Positions 48,081 through 56,073 of a stretch of 64,000 bases of DNA are shown here, piece after piece. The DNA lies in the IMG/VR virus record IMGVR_UViG_3300025154_000052, positions 62,001-126,000 of that record. One strand, given 5' to 3'. The translations under genes were made by a program, and so were the position numbers. Each line of letters opens with the position of its first letter. Within the stretch, counting starts at the first letter, position 1. The notes below the pieces were generated by a model, which was not told where the DNA came from, ran no database searches, and saw only the letters and a program-made list of their open reading frames with translations. This stretch comes from a virus.

Positions 48081-48443
48081 GGGAAAGCACACTGGACTAT
48101 TACAGCACTTGTTTCGATCTTTCGCAGGCTTACAAGTGAGTCGCGTTAGCGTATTGCTACTGATTACTGTCCCGAATCAGGTGTCACTGCTACGGGAAAT
48201 GCTACGGGTGCGGGCGAGTATTGTTGGTGCTAGAGCGGCATGAGCGGCAGCGTCTGCAGGAAATGGCTACTGCGTTTGATCATGCCATAGTGGTATCTGG
48301 CTGTCCATTAGATTTCGCTATCTCGAATATCTCCACCCAGTTGGTAGATAATTCTCTGCTTAAAAGTAAAAGAGTATTTTAAAAGTCCTTGACGACCGGT
48401 TGCGCCTCGTCCATACTCCTAGCAGTGCCTTGCTGGAGTGAAT
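48081..48443. other. intergenic region between attP and the rightward lysogeny genes
   Basis: No gene is convincing in these 360 bases. A rightward promoter lies near its end: TTGACG (about 48390), a 17-base spacer and CATACT, preceded by an A/T-rich TATTTTAAAAG stretch like the recurring module. The part beside attP is likely where integrase arm sites lie; I see no clear repeats. Confidence 0.45.
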
Positions 48444-48842
48444 ATGAACGTGCGTGACCTGACGATAGGCGAATTGATAGATCTACTGGGGCAATTAGCG
48501 GTGATGGCGCCTCAACTTCAGGCGCAGTTGGAGCAGGTACAGCGCTCGCAGGGCGCTCGTCAGCCTCCTATCATTCAGACGGAGAATGGCCTTGACGACT
48601 GGATTCCGCTGAAGGAATGGTGCCAGCGCATGCCATGGCCCGAAAAGGAAAGTCAACTTCGATGGTGGGTGTTCAACGCTGAGCACAACGGATTCAACCG
48701 TGTTTTCAGTAAGGTGGGGAATCGAATCCTCATCTCAAAAAAGGCGTTTGGCGAGTGGATAGCGTCCAATGGCCGGGTTGACATTCCAGCGGCAGCCAAA
48801 CCCGCTGCGCGTCCACAGCGCAAGACTATCAAGCACCGTTGA
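48444..48842 (+). CDS. excisionase/regulator-like protein
   Basis: A 132-residue protein. DDWIPLKEWCQRMPWPEKES and RVFSKVGNRILISKKAFGEW resemble the winged-helix of phage excisionases or Rha-like regulators. The N-terminal helix is amphipathic and the tail basic (PQRKTIKHR). GGAGTGAAT precedes ATG 48444. Role is inferred from its position beside attP. Confidence 0.6.
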   Translation: MNVRDLTIGELIDLLGQLAVMAPQLQAQLEQVQRSQGARQPPIIQTENGLDDWIPLKEWCQRMPWPEKESQLRWWVFNAEHNGFNRVFSKVGNRILISKKAFGEWIASNGRVDIPAAAKPAARPQRKTIKHR

Positions 48843-48930
48843 TACTTTTAAGTAGTATTTTAGTGTTACGTGTGATACGCTCTGTCTTGTACCGGGTGAC
48901 CGGGACCATAACCCAAACAACGGGGAGTCA

Positions 48931-49245
48931 ATGCTTTTCCTCCTCATCCTGATGGTCGCACTCGTCAGTGTCGCCGTATTCCTGTCACACCAGGAGCCCG
49001 TCGCACGAGAGTGGACCCGCCAGACCCGCGGCGTAATGGCGGGCATTCTAGCGCTCGAGGGCGCGTTCCCGGAGCTGGCGATCTGGGAGCCACCGAATTA
49101 TGACTGTCCAGCCGTGCCGGGGCGAGCCCGGCCACTCCGTAGTCTTCGGTTCACCAGATACGTCCGGAATGGTAGAACCGAGTTACCGGAGTGGCGCACG
49201 CCGGGGCGAGCCCGGCTCAATCTCCACTTCGCCCAGTGGGTGTGA
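48931..49245 (+). CDS. small membrane-anchored protein
   Basis: A 104-residue protein. MLFLLILMVALVSVAVFLSH is a single N-terminal membrane span; the rest is soluble and carries a repeated string (GRARPLRSLRF and GRARLNLHF), caused by a direct repeat in the DNA near 49118 and 49201. GGGGAGTCA precedes it. Unknown. Confidence 0.6.
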   Translation: MLFLLILMVALVSVAVFLSHQEPVAREWTRQTRGVMAGILALEGAFPELAIWEPPNYDCPAVPGRARPLRSLRFTRYVRNGRTELPEWRTPGRARLNLHFAQWV

Positions 49246-49430
49246 CACCGGACGGAGCGTCAGATTCTGATCGATTCGTCTTTTCTTGCGATTTTGCTGC
49301 TCCTGCTCTTTTCCGCTGTTCATCTTCCATAGCCGCTGCCGCCGATCCAGATGCCGATACATTAAATAATCCTTGATAATATCAAAACTGCGGGCATATA
49401 CTGGCCCCAATCCACACAAGGAGGTCAATC

Positions 49431-49820
49431 GTGCAAAAGGACAAGGTAGTCGAACAGTTGGAAGCAGATGAACAAGAGTTGCGAAAAAAAGCAGAGGAGA
49501 TAATCAAGGAGGGGCAAGAACTCATTAAAAAGGCCAACTTGTTGCGTAGTGCTCGAGAGGTTTACCTCGGACAGCCCATTGCCGAGACTGGTGCTGTTCG
49601 CAAGATCTCGAAACGATCTGGAACCGACAGTCCCACCCGTGGCAGAGTGGTAGCATACGTAATCGAGCGCAATGCTGTTCTCACGATATCGGAGGTAGCG
49701 GACGCTTTAGGCATCAAATCAGGCCAGGTTGGCAATGTCGTGAAGCGGGCCGTCTATCTGGGTATGCTCTCCCAACCCGCTCGAGGTCAGGTCGCCCCGC
49801 CAAGATGGGGGCAGGAGTAG
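49431..49820 (+). CDS. coiled-coil winged-helix regulator candidate
   Basis: A 129-residue protein from GTG 49431 behind AAGGAGGTCAATC. Residues 1-45 form a charged coiled coil (EQLEADEQELRKKAEEIIK); residues 70-118 (VVAYVIERNAVLTISEVADA) are a winged-helix. Likely a DNA-binding regulator in the lysogeny block. A weak promoter (TTGATA...TATACT) lies at about 49371-49405. Confidence 0.65.
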   Translation: MQKDKVVEQLEADEQELRKKAEEIIKEGQELIKKANLLRSAREVYLGQPIAETGAVRKISKRSGTDSPTRGRVVAYVIERNAVLTISEVADALGIKSGQVGNVVKRAVYLGMLSQPARGQVAPPRWGQE

Positions 49821-49865
49821 CAACAGAATACCGTTCACAACCTCGCCAACATACCTGCCCTTCTG

Positions 49866-49923
49866 TTTACTTTAGTGAATGATTAAAATAGTATTTGACT
49901 GTCGTGCATCTCCCGCGCATAGT
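49866..49923 (+). promoter_or_regulatory. module promoter with a repressor-like operator
   Basis: TTTACTTTAGTGAA (49866-49879) resembles the palindrome TTTACTATAGTAAA in the repressor switch at 51483-51496. It is followed by ATTAAAATA (49882-49890), TTGACT (49895-49900), a 17-base spacer and CATAGT (49918-49923). cI-like control of the recurring module is suggested at this site. Confidence 0.75.
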
Positions 49924-49986
49924 TGATCATGTGGTGGCCGGGCTGTCCGGGCGGCTACGGAGATCGAAGCAGACGTGGAGGTGCTT

Positions 49987-50373
49987 ATGCGGTTTGATCT
50001 CTATCGCGACACGATGTACGTTCGCTCGTTGGATTTCGGCTCCAAGGAACGGGCTGATAAGTACGCTCAACTCAGGTATGGGACTCAGGGCCGCGCCGAA
50101 GTGGCCATCCAGTCGAAACACTCGCCGGATTTCGTTATAATCGAGGAACATGCGAGCGTCGTGAAGTTGGAACCGACGTTCAACCGGTACAACTGTCTAC
50201 CAGCGCTGTGCCCGCCGCCCCCACTCCCCATGCGCGGCACTCCCAACCCACTTCCTGGGCGTACAGTTCCCCCGGTGAGGCGCCTCCCCAGGACGGTTCT
50301 TGCCACTGTCCTTGGTGCTGTATCAGCGGTGGCTGCTGTGATTGCCATCGCAACAGCCACCGGAGTGTGGTGA
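49987..50373 (+). CDS. membrane-anchored hypothetical protein
   Basis: A 128-residue protein. The first 60 residues are soluble (FDLYRDTMYVRSLDFGSKER), followed by a proline-rich linker and a C-terminal membrane span (VLATVLGAVSAVAAVIAIAT). GGAGGTGCTT precedes ATG 49987. It is the first gene behind the operator-promoter at 49866-49923. Possibly a lysogenic-conversion or exclusion protein; inference only. Confidence 0.6.
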   Translation: MRFDLYRDTMYVRSLDFGSKERADKYAQLRYGTQGRAEVAIQSKHSPDFVIIEEHASVVKLEPTFNRYNCLPALCPPPPLPMRGTPNPLPGRTVPPVRRLPRTVLATVLGAVSAVAAVIAIATATGVW

Positions 50374-50377
50374 GCGC

Positions 50378-50599
50378 CTACTTCTTGTGAGGGGTCTTCT
50401 CCATCAGCGCATCGACGATCTGTTCTAGTAGCGTTTGTGGTGGCTGGATCTGCTTCTGAACCTTCTCTCCCTTACCCTTCTGCATCTGCCAGTGCTGCTG
50501 AATGGCGGCCTTGATCGACTCAATGATCATGCCACCAGCATAAGCCTCCTGAGAAACCAAACATCCTGCCAGAATTACGGACACAGCGATTCTTTTCAT
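50378..50599 (-). CDS. small putative lipoprotein
   Basis: A 73-residue protein. MKRIAVSVILAGCLVSQEAY has a basic start, a hydrophobic core and an LAGC lipobox ahead of Cys13, so it should be lipid-modified and kept on the cell surface. The rest is helical and basic. GAGGTCGTA before ATG 50599 sets the start; a longer frame reaches 50635. It sits beside the repressor and could be expressed in the lysogen, for example to change phage adsorption. Confidence 0.62.
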   Translation of the reverse strand: MKRIAVSVILAGCLVSQEAYAGGMIIESIKAAIQQHWQMQKGKGEKVQKQIQPPQTLLEQIVDALMEKTPHKK

Positions 50600-50669
50600 T
50601 ACGACCTCGGTAGTTGGGGTTTTATACAGCCCCACTCAGCAATACTCGCCCAGCTCCGCAGTGGAGATA

Positions 50670-51416
50670 CTAGTCGCTTTTCTTGTCTACTGCAAGTCCT
50701 AACACAACCGACACGGTTGTGTTGCCATGGTTAGCCATTGCTGCCTTGCTGTAACGTCGGGTCTCAACGCGAAGCCGATGAATCAGATCGCGCCCTACAT
50801 CGTCGGGGACCTCTGCTGTCATCGTCAACAGGTGCCCGGTGCTGTCCTGGCGTTCAATAGCTGGGATTACATGGCCAAACAAGGCATCGAGCGCCACCTT
50901 GACATGCTGGCCGATGTCGCCCAACTGTCGAGCTTCGTACTCGGGGACGTTGTCACCCAGGCGGTAGCCACCATTCGACTCGACCACGACGGACTTGATC
51001 CGCATGGCCAGTAGTGCGGCATGTAAGGTCTGCTCGCTCAGCGCCGGAAGTGCCGCTCGTAGTTCGTCAAAAGTGACCGCCCGGGGAATGTACTCGAGCA
51101 GCACCTTGGTAATCTGCCAGATAGGAGCCTGCGTGCCCAGACTCGCGAGTAGTGCCAGTTCGCCAAGACCGAATTCCTCGATAATTGCGTGATGATCAAC
51201 ATCCGGGCATTTCTTCCTTGGCTCGACTCCCGTTGTCAGGTAGTCTAGTGACACATCCAACGCATCGGCAATCCTGAGTGCGACATCCAGTCCCGGAGTT
51301 GCCCCTTGGGAATATTTCGTCAGTGCAGATGGGCTGATATGCACTGACCTGGCGAGATCACGCGACGAAAGCCCTTTCTCTTTAAGTAGTTGCGCCAGAA
51401 CTTCCTTAAACTTCAT
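50670..51416 (-). CDS. cI-like transcriptional repressor
   Basis: A 248-residue protein. The N-terminal helix-turn-helix reads LARSVHISPSALTKYSQGAT within a XRE-type domain (residues 10-60). The C-terminal 180 residues are predicted to dimerise but lack the LexA-type Ala-Gly cleavage site and Ser/Lys pair I would expect for a RecA-cleaved repressor, so induction may work otherwise. It is transcribed leftward from the switch region 51435-51536. Confidence 0.8.
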   Translation of the reverse strand: MKFKEVLAQLLKEKGLSSRDLARSVHISPSALTKYSQGATPGLDVALRIADALDVSLDYLTTGVEPRKKCPDVDHHAIIEEFGLGELALLASLGTQAPIWQITKVLLEYIPRAVTFDELRAALPALSEQTLHAALLAMRIKSVVVESNGGYRLGDNVPEYEARQLGDIGQHVKVALDALFGHVIPAIERQDSTGHLLTMTAEVPDDVGRDLIHRLRVETRRYSKAAMANHGNTTVSVVLGLAVDKKSD

Positions 51417-51434
51417 GCCGCCCTCAAAAATACA

Positions 51435-51536
51435 TTGACAGGGTTGTCCGCTGCGACTAGAGTGAACTCAACAGCTTGCTTGTTTACTATAGTAAATCGT
51501 TTACAGCAGTATAGCAGCTTTCCCAGTAGGCGACAA
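51435..51536. promoter_or_regulatory. lysogeny switch with face-to-face promoters and palindromic operator
   Basis: Rightward: TTGACA (51435-51440), 17 bases, TAGAGT (51458-51463). Leftward: TTGTCG (51531-51536), 17 bases, TATACT (51508-51513). Between them TTTACTATAGTAAA (51483-51496) is a perfect 14-bp palindrome. Because the promoters point at each other, a repressor on the palindrome would lie downstream of both starts. Confidence 0.72.
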
Positions 51537-51788
51537 ATGCAGATTTTATTTGCTGACGGTGTTTCCTTTCAAGGCTCCCCTATCGACATCGTGTCCCAGA
51601 TGCGTGACACGATGTTCACGCGGTCGGACCTCCCGACAATGCCTCTCGGGGACTTCATTGACTGGCTGCGCGGCGAGTTGAAAACCAGTCTCGGTGTGTT
51701 ACTCGACGTGCCACCGGGCAACGATAAATACAGATGTGTTGTGCTGCTGCGACGACTGTTGGATGCCGAAGTAATCAAGGAGGATTGA
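51537..51788 (+). CDS. early gene opposite the repressor
   Basis: An 83-residue protein (MQILFADGVSFQGSPIDIVS; GDFIDWLRGELKTSLGVLLD). It is the first rightward gene across from cI, the position of a Cro-like or antirepressor gene, but no helix-turn-helix is evident. The ribosome site is weak (GTAGGCG). Confidence 0.6.
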   Translation: MQILFADGVSFQGSPIDIVSQMRDTMFTRSDLPTMPLGDFIDWLRGELKTSLGVLLDVPPGNDKYRCVVLLRRLLDAEVIKED

Positions 51789-51790
51789 AC

Positions 51791-52042
51791 ATGGGACACG
51801 TTTGCTGTAAACATTGCGGGTGCACGGATGACGATCCGTGCACCATGGAGTTTGACACCCGGGAGGAGATGAGAGAGTTCTGCTCCGGGTTGAACATCAG
51901 TCCCGTGGAGACGGAGCGGCATATCCGTGTCGCGTTCGACCACGCGCCGGCCGGATTCAGTCCTTGCTGGTGGGCCGGAGATGTGTGCAGCAAGTGCGCT
52001 GCTCATCTGCACGTAGCCATTCCCGAAGCTTCTGCCGCTTAA
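51791..52042 (+). CDS. cysteine-rich zinc protein
   Basis: An 83-residue protein. VCCKHCGCTDDDPCTMEFDT and CWWAGDVCSKCAAHLHVAI form a zinc-binding pattern. GGAGGATTGAAC precedes the ATG. Unknown role beside the switch. Confidence 0.65.
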   Translation: MGHVCCKHCGCTDDDPCTMEFDTREEMREFCSGLNISPVETERHIRVAFDHAPAGFSPCWWAGDVCSKCAAHLHVAIPEASAA

Positions 52043-52053
52043 ACCTGCCCTTC

Positions 52054-52095
52054 ATTAAAATACCAGTTGACTCTTTCTATTCCGCATGACATTCT
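52054..52095 (+). promoter_or_regulatory. phage promoter with ATTAAAATA module
   Basis: ATTAAAATA (52054-52062), four bases, TTGACT (52067-52072), a 17-base spacer and a weak CATTCT (52090-52095). The transcript should begin near 52102, at the hairpin described next. Confidence 0.72.
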
Positions 52096-52101
52096 ATTAC
52101 A

Positions 52102-52168
52102 TACCGTCAAGACGTAATGACGTTCTCAGTATCTCCTTGTGTGGTGATGTCTTGACGGGTCTTTTTCG
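52102..52168 (+). terminator. leader hairpin terminating in a T-run (attenuator or small RNA)
   Basis: CCGTCAAGAC (52104-52113) pairs perfectly with GTCTTGACGG (52149-52158), closing about 35 bases, followed by TCTTTTTC. The stem begins almost at the predicted transcript start, so most transcripts may end here and only escaping ones reach the nuclease gene at 52177. Its design matches the RNA at 59507-59625. Confidence 0.7.
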
Positions 52169-52176
52169 GAGTGTGC

Positions 52177-52926
52177 ATGCGGAAGCAGGTAGGGCGGTGG
52201 AACGAAAAAGCTGAGTTGATACAAGGTCCGCCCGTGGGCGCTCCCCTCACGCCATTCTCAGGCCAACATGTCTGGCGTGACATGTTCCGCTACTACTCCT
52301 TACCTGATGGTCACCAGTTCGCAGGCGTGACTACCATCCTGGCCGCAACAAAGACTCCTCGGGACAAAGCAAAACTCGATGAGTGGCGTAAGCGTGTTGG
52401 CGAGTTCGAAGCCAACCTTATCAGCCACCGGGCGACTGATCGCGGGACGGGGATGCATGCCGCTGCTGAGGCGAGACTCACAACTCAACCCGTCGTCATC
52501 GCTGACGTGGCTGCTCCCTACTGGGAGTCGATCCAACACGTCTTCCCGATGATTATTCGTCCCTACCTTGTCGAGGGCGTCGTCTGGCACCCTTACGGGT
52601 TTGCCGGTAGCACCGACCTTGTTGCTCATGTCGAGTGGCCCGGGATTGTCGGCGGTGTGCCAGTTGTGCTCGACTGGAAGACGTCGGACAAGGTGAAGAA
52701 GGAAGGCTTCCTGGATGACTATCGGTGTCAGACGGCGGGCTACTGTGCGGCTGTGAACCGGTTATACGGTCATCCATACGGTGGTATCAAACACGGCATG
52801 ATCGTGATCGCCGTCCCTGGCCAGGAAGCCCAGATCATCCGGTTGGCTCCCTGGGAGATGAAACACTACTGGGACCTGTTTAAAAAACGAGTCGCCAAAT
52901 TTCACCAGATGATGAGGGAAGTATGA
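52177..52926 (+). CDS. PD-(D/E)XK exonuclease, RecB/Cas4-like
   Basis: A 249-residue protein. YGFAGSTDLVAHVEW and VPVVLDWKTSDKV...YRCQTAGYCAAVNRLYG give the GxxD...DxK...QxxxY order of the RecB/Cas4-type nuclease superfamily. Phage proteins of this type process DNA ends during recombination and replication. ATG 52177 follows GGAGTGTGC. Confidence 0.82.
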   Translation: MRKQVGRWNEKAELIQGPPVGAPLTPFSGQHVWRDMFRYYSLPDGHQFAGVTTILAATKTPRDKAKLDEWRKRVGEFEANLISHRATDRGTGMHAAAEARLTTQPVVIADVAAPYWESIQHVFPMIIRPYLVEGVVWHPYGFAGSTDLVAHVEWPGIVGGVPVVLDWKTSDKVKKEGFLDDYRCQTAGYCAAVNRLYGHPYGGIKHGMIVIAVPGQEAQIIRLAPWEMKHYWDLFKKRVAKFHQMMREV

Positions 52927-53060
52927 CGTCGCTGTTGTTACTACACGGGCTGTTTCCGTGCTGGCTCGAGATTCAGCCGATTCTTGTCCTGCTTCCGTAC
53001 ATCGGGACGGTGGTTCTCATGGCTCGAGCGCTATGGATGCGGGTCCGGAGGTGGTGGTGA
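52923..53060 (+). CDS. 45-residue membrane peptide
   Basis: The frame MTSLLLLHGLFPCWLEIQPI, then a hydrophobic segment (LVLLPYIGTVVLMARALWM), starts within the exonuclease stop as ATGA and ends within the next start as GTGA. One or two membrane spans. Confidence 0.55.
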   Translation: MTSLLLLHGLFPCWLEIQPILVLLPYIGTVVLMARALWMRVRRWW

Positions 53061-53290
53061 AGCGGCTTGATCTGGGGACGAATCCGATACGTGATGGAGC
53101 CGTTGTCGACGTCGTTTCTAAGTATTCATGCTTCGGCGGATGCTCGAAGACGTGGGCCGAAAACGATGGTGGCTGGCTCTGTTTTGAATCTGACGAGACC
53201 GGTGGCGCTCAACTCCGACCCGCTTGGTATTGCGACGAGTGCAACGGGAAACGCAGTGATGGCGGACTGAAAGCCGACACTGGCAACTGA
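53057..53290 (+). CDS. small zinc-binding protein
   Basis: A 77-residue protein with YSCFGGCSKTW and YCDECNGKR, a C-x4-C...C-x2-C zinc site. GTGA start overlap with the preceding peptide. Unknown. Confidence 0.62.
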   Translation: MKRLDLGTNPIRDGAVVDVVSKYSCFGGCSKTWAENDGGWLCFESDETGGAQLRPAWYCDECNGKRSDGGLKADTGN

Positions 53291-53301
53291 GGAGCATAAC
53301 T

Positions 53302-54297
53302 ATGCACGGCATCGAGTATTTGAACCATCAGACTCACCCCGACACCGGCGCCGTACTCAAAGGCGAGACATGGAACGTCGGGTATGGATGCAGGGGATGC
53401 GAACAGGGTCGGAACTGCTGGGCGCTGGGGCAGATTCCGAGGCAAGCGAAGAACACCCCGGGCTCCCGGGAAACATGGGCACCGGACGGCGCAAACCGGA
53501 TTACATGGACCGGAGAATGGCTGAGTCTTCCCGAACGACTCCAACAACCCTTGTGCTGGCGAGATCCGCGCATGATCGCGGTGCAGTTCATGGGTGACAT
53601 CAGTCTGGCGCCGCCTGAATACTTCGCCGCCGTCATGGGAGTCATCGCCGCCACGCCTCAGCACATGTGCCTGATGCTGACCAAGTGGCCGGATGTGCTC
53701 CGGGAGCGGTTCGAGTGGATAGCACAAATCGGCGTACCTCTGGCGGACTGCTTTCGTCATCTCGACAACCATGGGATAGCAGCCACATTCCCTGACAATC
53801 CACGATGGCCCCTGCCCAACCTCATCCTCGGCGCCAGTGCATCGACGCAGGATCTGCTCGAGCGACGATGGCAGGACCTCGCACAGATCCCGGCTCGGTG
53901 GCGCGTCGTCAGCCTGACTCCGAAGGAGGGGTTAGATCTGTCGGTATGTCGCTATGAGATACCGACACCGAAGGATTTCCCGTGGGCGAGAGGTTGCTAT
54001 GGCTTCAAAAAGCCCAACCTTGTCATCTTCGACGGCTCGAACGGACGCGGGGCATGGCCCACGGATCTGTCGTGGGTCCGGTCGCTCCGGGACCAGTGCC
54101 GGGAGTTGGGCATCGGGTTCCGGCTGAAGCAGGTGGGGAGTAAGCCGTTCAGTGTTGCAGACCGGATATCAGCGCAGGGCGTCACGCTGCCCAAAGGGAA
54201 GCCCAACGGCTTCTACCGATTCCTGAATGACCCCGCCGGCGGCGACATGTCCGAGTGGCCCGATGACCTTCAGAACTGTCGTGAATGGCTGTGGTGA
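53302..54297 (+). CDS. phage Gp37/Gp68-like protein (DUF5131 type)
   Basis: A 331-residue protein. IEYLNHQTHPDTGAVLKGETWNVGYGCRGCEQGRNCWA region (CxxC...C near residue 31) and MIAVQFMGDISLAPP, MLTKWPDVLRERF and FRLKQVGSKP resemble the phage Gp37/Gp68 group, sometimes annotated DUF5131, which has an odd cysteine cluster and is often paired with phage nucleic-acid enzymes. The biochemical role is unknown. GAGGAGCATAACT precedes the ATG. Confidence 0.72.
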   Translation: MHGIEYLNHQTHPDTGAVLKGETWNVGYGCRGCEQGRNCWALGQIPRQAKNTPGSRETWAPDGANRITWTGEWLSLPERLQQPLCWRDPRMIAVQFMGDISLAPPEYFAAVMGVIAATPQHMCLMLTKWPDVLRERFEWIAQIGVPLADCFRHLDNHGIAATFPDNPRWPLPNLILGASASTQDLLERRWQDLAQIPARWRVVSLTPKEGLDLSVCRYEIPTPKDFPWARGCYGFKKPNLVIFDGSNGRGAWPTDLSWVRSLRDQCRELGIGFRLKQVGSKPFSVADRISAQGVTLPKGKPNGFYRFLNDPAGGDMSEWPDDLQNCREWLW

Positions 54298-54305
54298 GGT
54301 GACTC

Positions 54306-54686
54306 ATGGCATGCGCGTGTATCTATGTAGACACAGATAACTGTTCACCTACGGTCCATCGTGTCTCATTCCGTTGCGCCAAGAAGCAGTATCGCTGTGG
54401 TGAGTGTGGCGGGACGATCAATCCCGGTGACCAGTACGAGTATGTGTTCGGCATATGGGGTGGAAGTCCAGACTATCACCGGACGTGCCTTGTCTGTCGT
54501 GAGATCAGAGATACACTGCTCTGTACCTGGATTTACACGGAGATGTGGGAAACTCTTATGAACCACTGGATCGAGAATCCATCGTCCATACCGTGGTCTG
54601 ACATTGGCGGGCTTTCCATTCCTGCTCGCGAGCGTGTCTGCGCTCAGATCGAAGAGTTGTGGGAAGACGAAGAAGACGACGATTGA
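54306..54686 (+). CDS. zinc-ribbon hypothetical protein
   Basis: A 126-residue protein. CAKKQYRCGECGGTINPGDQ and HRTCLVCREI give two CxxC pairs, a treble-clef-like zinc site; the acidic tail is EELWEDEEDDD. GAGGTGACTC precedes it. Unknown. Confidence 0.65.
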   Translation: MACACIYVDTDNCSPTVHRVSFRCAKKQYRCGECGGTINPGDQYEYVFGIWGGSPDYHRTCLVCREIRDTLLCTWIYTEMWETLMNHWIENPSSIPWSDIGGLSIPARERVCAQIEELWEDEEDDD

Positions 54687-54696
54687 GAGGTGACTC

Positions 54697-55005
54697 ATGG
54701 CCTTCGACTGTCAACATTCCTTCTGCCTCGTCTGCCCCTTCATGGTGGACAGGGCCTGCACCGCTCCTGAGACATGGATCGAGATCAATGCCGGTTCGGA
54801 TGTGGCTCGAGCCATGGGAGAACCAGAAGGCTACTCGTGTCCGAAAGAGGAGATGGCAGAACGTCAGGCACGGTATGAAGAGTGGCTTGAGGCGCGAAAG
54901 CTTAGCTACTATGCTCGGGACCATTCGGACTTCTCTGTGTACGAGGCGCGACGTGAAGCAATTAAGGCGGGTGCATACGGCCTGGTGCTGGAGGATCTGA
55001 GTTGA
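54697..55005 (+). CDS. hypothetical protein with cysteine motif
   Basis: A 102-residue protein. DCQHSFCLVCPFMVDRACTA is a clustered-cysteine start; the rest is helical (AERQARYEEWLEARKLSYYA). Coupled to the next frame. Unknown. Confidence 0.6.
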   Translation: MAFDCQHSFCLVCPFMVDRACTAPETWIEINAGSDVARAMGEPEGYSCPKEEMAERQARYEEWLEARKLSYYARDHSDFSVYEARREAIKAGAYGLVLEDLS

Positions 55006-55316
55006 GTGGTGCAAAGATAGAGAACATGCTTCACCGACTACGGGCGGCCGGGTTCGTTCTGGAGCACCATGGCGCTCTAGGATACGTTGTCATCTACGAG
55101 CACAATCGTTTTGAGTCGGGCTCGACATTCTATGATCACATCTCTGCGCAACTTAACACGGATGGTGAGATCGAGATGGATGTCTGGGTGGATCTGGTTC
55201 TTGACGACGGGAAGGAATACCTTGGGCGAGTATTCCTCTGGGAATTGGCGTATCCGCCATGGCCTGAGTGGGTACGAAGAGCGGCTGGTGCGCTGGCTGT
55301 CTGCGGGTGGGAGTGA
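55002..55316 (+). CDS. hypothetical protein
   Basis: A 104-residue protein from TTG 55002, which overlaps the previous stop (LSGAKIENMLHRLRAAGFVL). Beta-rich middle (EIEMDVWVDLVLDDGKEYLG). Unknown. Confidence 0.55.
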   Translation: MSGAKIENMLHRLRAAGFVLEHHGALGYVVIYEHNRFESGSTFYDHISAQLNTDGEIEMDVWVDLVLDDGKEYLGRVFLWELAYPPWPEWVRRAAGALAVCGWE

Positions 55317-55606
55317 TGATGTTCAAACGACTGTTCAAATGGCGACCTCGTTTCTACACGATGAACGTGTGGAAAGCATCGAACGCACGCCCAGTCTTTC
55401 CTGCTCTGATGTGGTCACCCGGTGGCTTCTGGGTGGAGAACAAGACACGACTTGTGCGGACGCCTTCCGTCCATCTTTGCTGGCTCTGGCGGGGATGCGG
55501 GGTCTGGCTCGAGGACCCGGAAGGTATGAAGGCGTGGAGTTGTGAGATGGCCGAGTTCCAGAGACAACTTCGTGACCGATACGGCTTCAAAGATATGGGT
55601 GCATAG
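55316..55606 (+). CDS. hypothetical tryptophan-rich protein
   Basis: A 96-residue protein (MMFKRLFKWRPRFYTMNVWK; VHLCWLWRGCGVWLEDPEG). Start ATG 55316/55319 overlaps the previous stop as TGATGATG. Unknown. Confidence 0.58.
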   Translation: MMFKRLFKWRPRFYTMNVWKASNARPVFPALMWSPGGFWVENKTRLVRTPSVHLCWLWRGCGVWLEDPEGMKAWSCEMAEFQRQLRDRYGFKDMGA

Positions 55607-56073
55607 TGGCCTGGCATCCGCATCTAAGCCTTGAAGTACAGGCCATGTTCCGTTCACTCTCTGGTCGTGCTGATGAACAGTACGAGGTCTATGTCCAGGC
55701 ACGTCGAGAGGCAAGACGAGAGCAATTTCGCCGATGGTATTGGCTTCACTCTAGAGAGCCGAGAGAGGTCCTGGCTACGTCTATCCACAATCAGACCATG
55801 TGTCAAGCCAGGAAAACGGACTCCGTCAAGTGGGAGGCTCACAAGGCCGATTCCAGACGGCGACATCGTGACAAGCAGAGTCAGGTAGTGGCTGAGCGGG
55901 GCGTCGAGCGTCGTACATGCCCGACCTGCAATGAATCGTATGTGGTGGACCCACGATCGAACGGGCGCGGACGTCGAGTGTACTGCACATCGAAGTGCAG
56001 GTTGAAGGCGAACAATAACAAGGCATACGCAAAGGTAAAGGCGAAGCGTCTAGCACTGGAGCGTGAACCATGA
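55606..56073 (+). CDS. basic protein with C-terminal zinc finger
   Basis: A 155-residue protein from GTG 55606. Highly basic helical N-terminal half (QARREARREQFRRWYWLHSR) and C-terminal RTCPTCNESYVVDPRSN...YCTSKC, a zinc finger like those in small HNH or transposon-linked proteins. Possibly DNA-binding. Unknown. Confidence 0.62.
   Translation: MAWHPHLSLEVQAMFRSLSGRADEQYEVYVQARREARREQFRRWYWLHSREPREVLATSIHNQTMCQARKTDSVKWEAHKADSRRRHRDKQSQVVAERGVERRTCPTCNESYVVDPRSNGRGRRVYCTSKCRLKANNNKAYAKVKAKRLALEREP

Noticed and set aside
47626-48243. A 205-codon rightward frame containing GRIRTGDLLITNRES-like residues across the integrase start
   Set aside because: It reads antisense through the integrase and then the tRNA-Thr 3' half; such frames are a well-known false-gene artefact of tRNA sequence.
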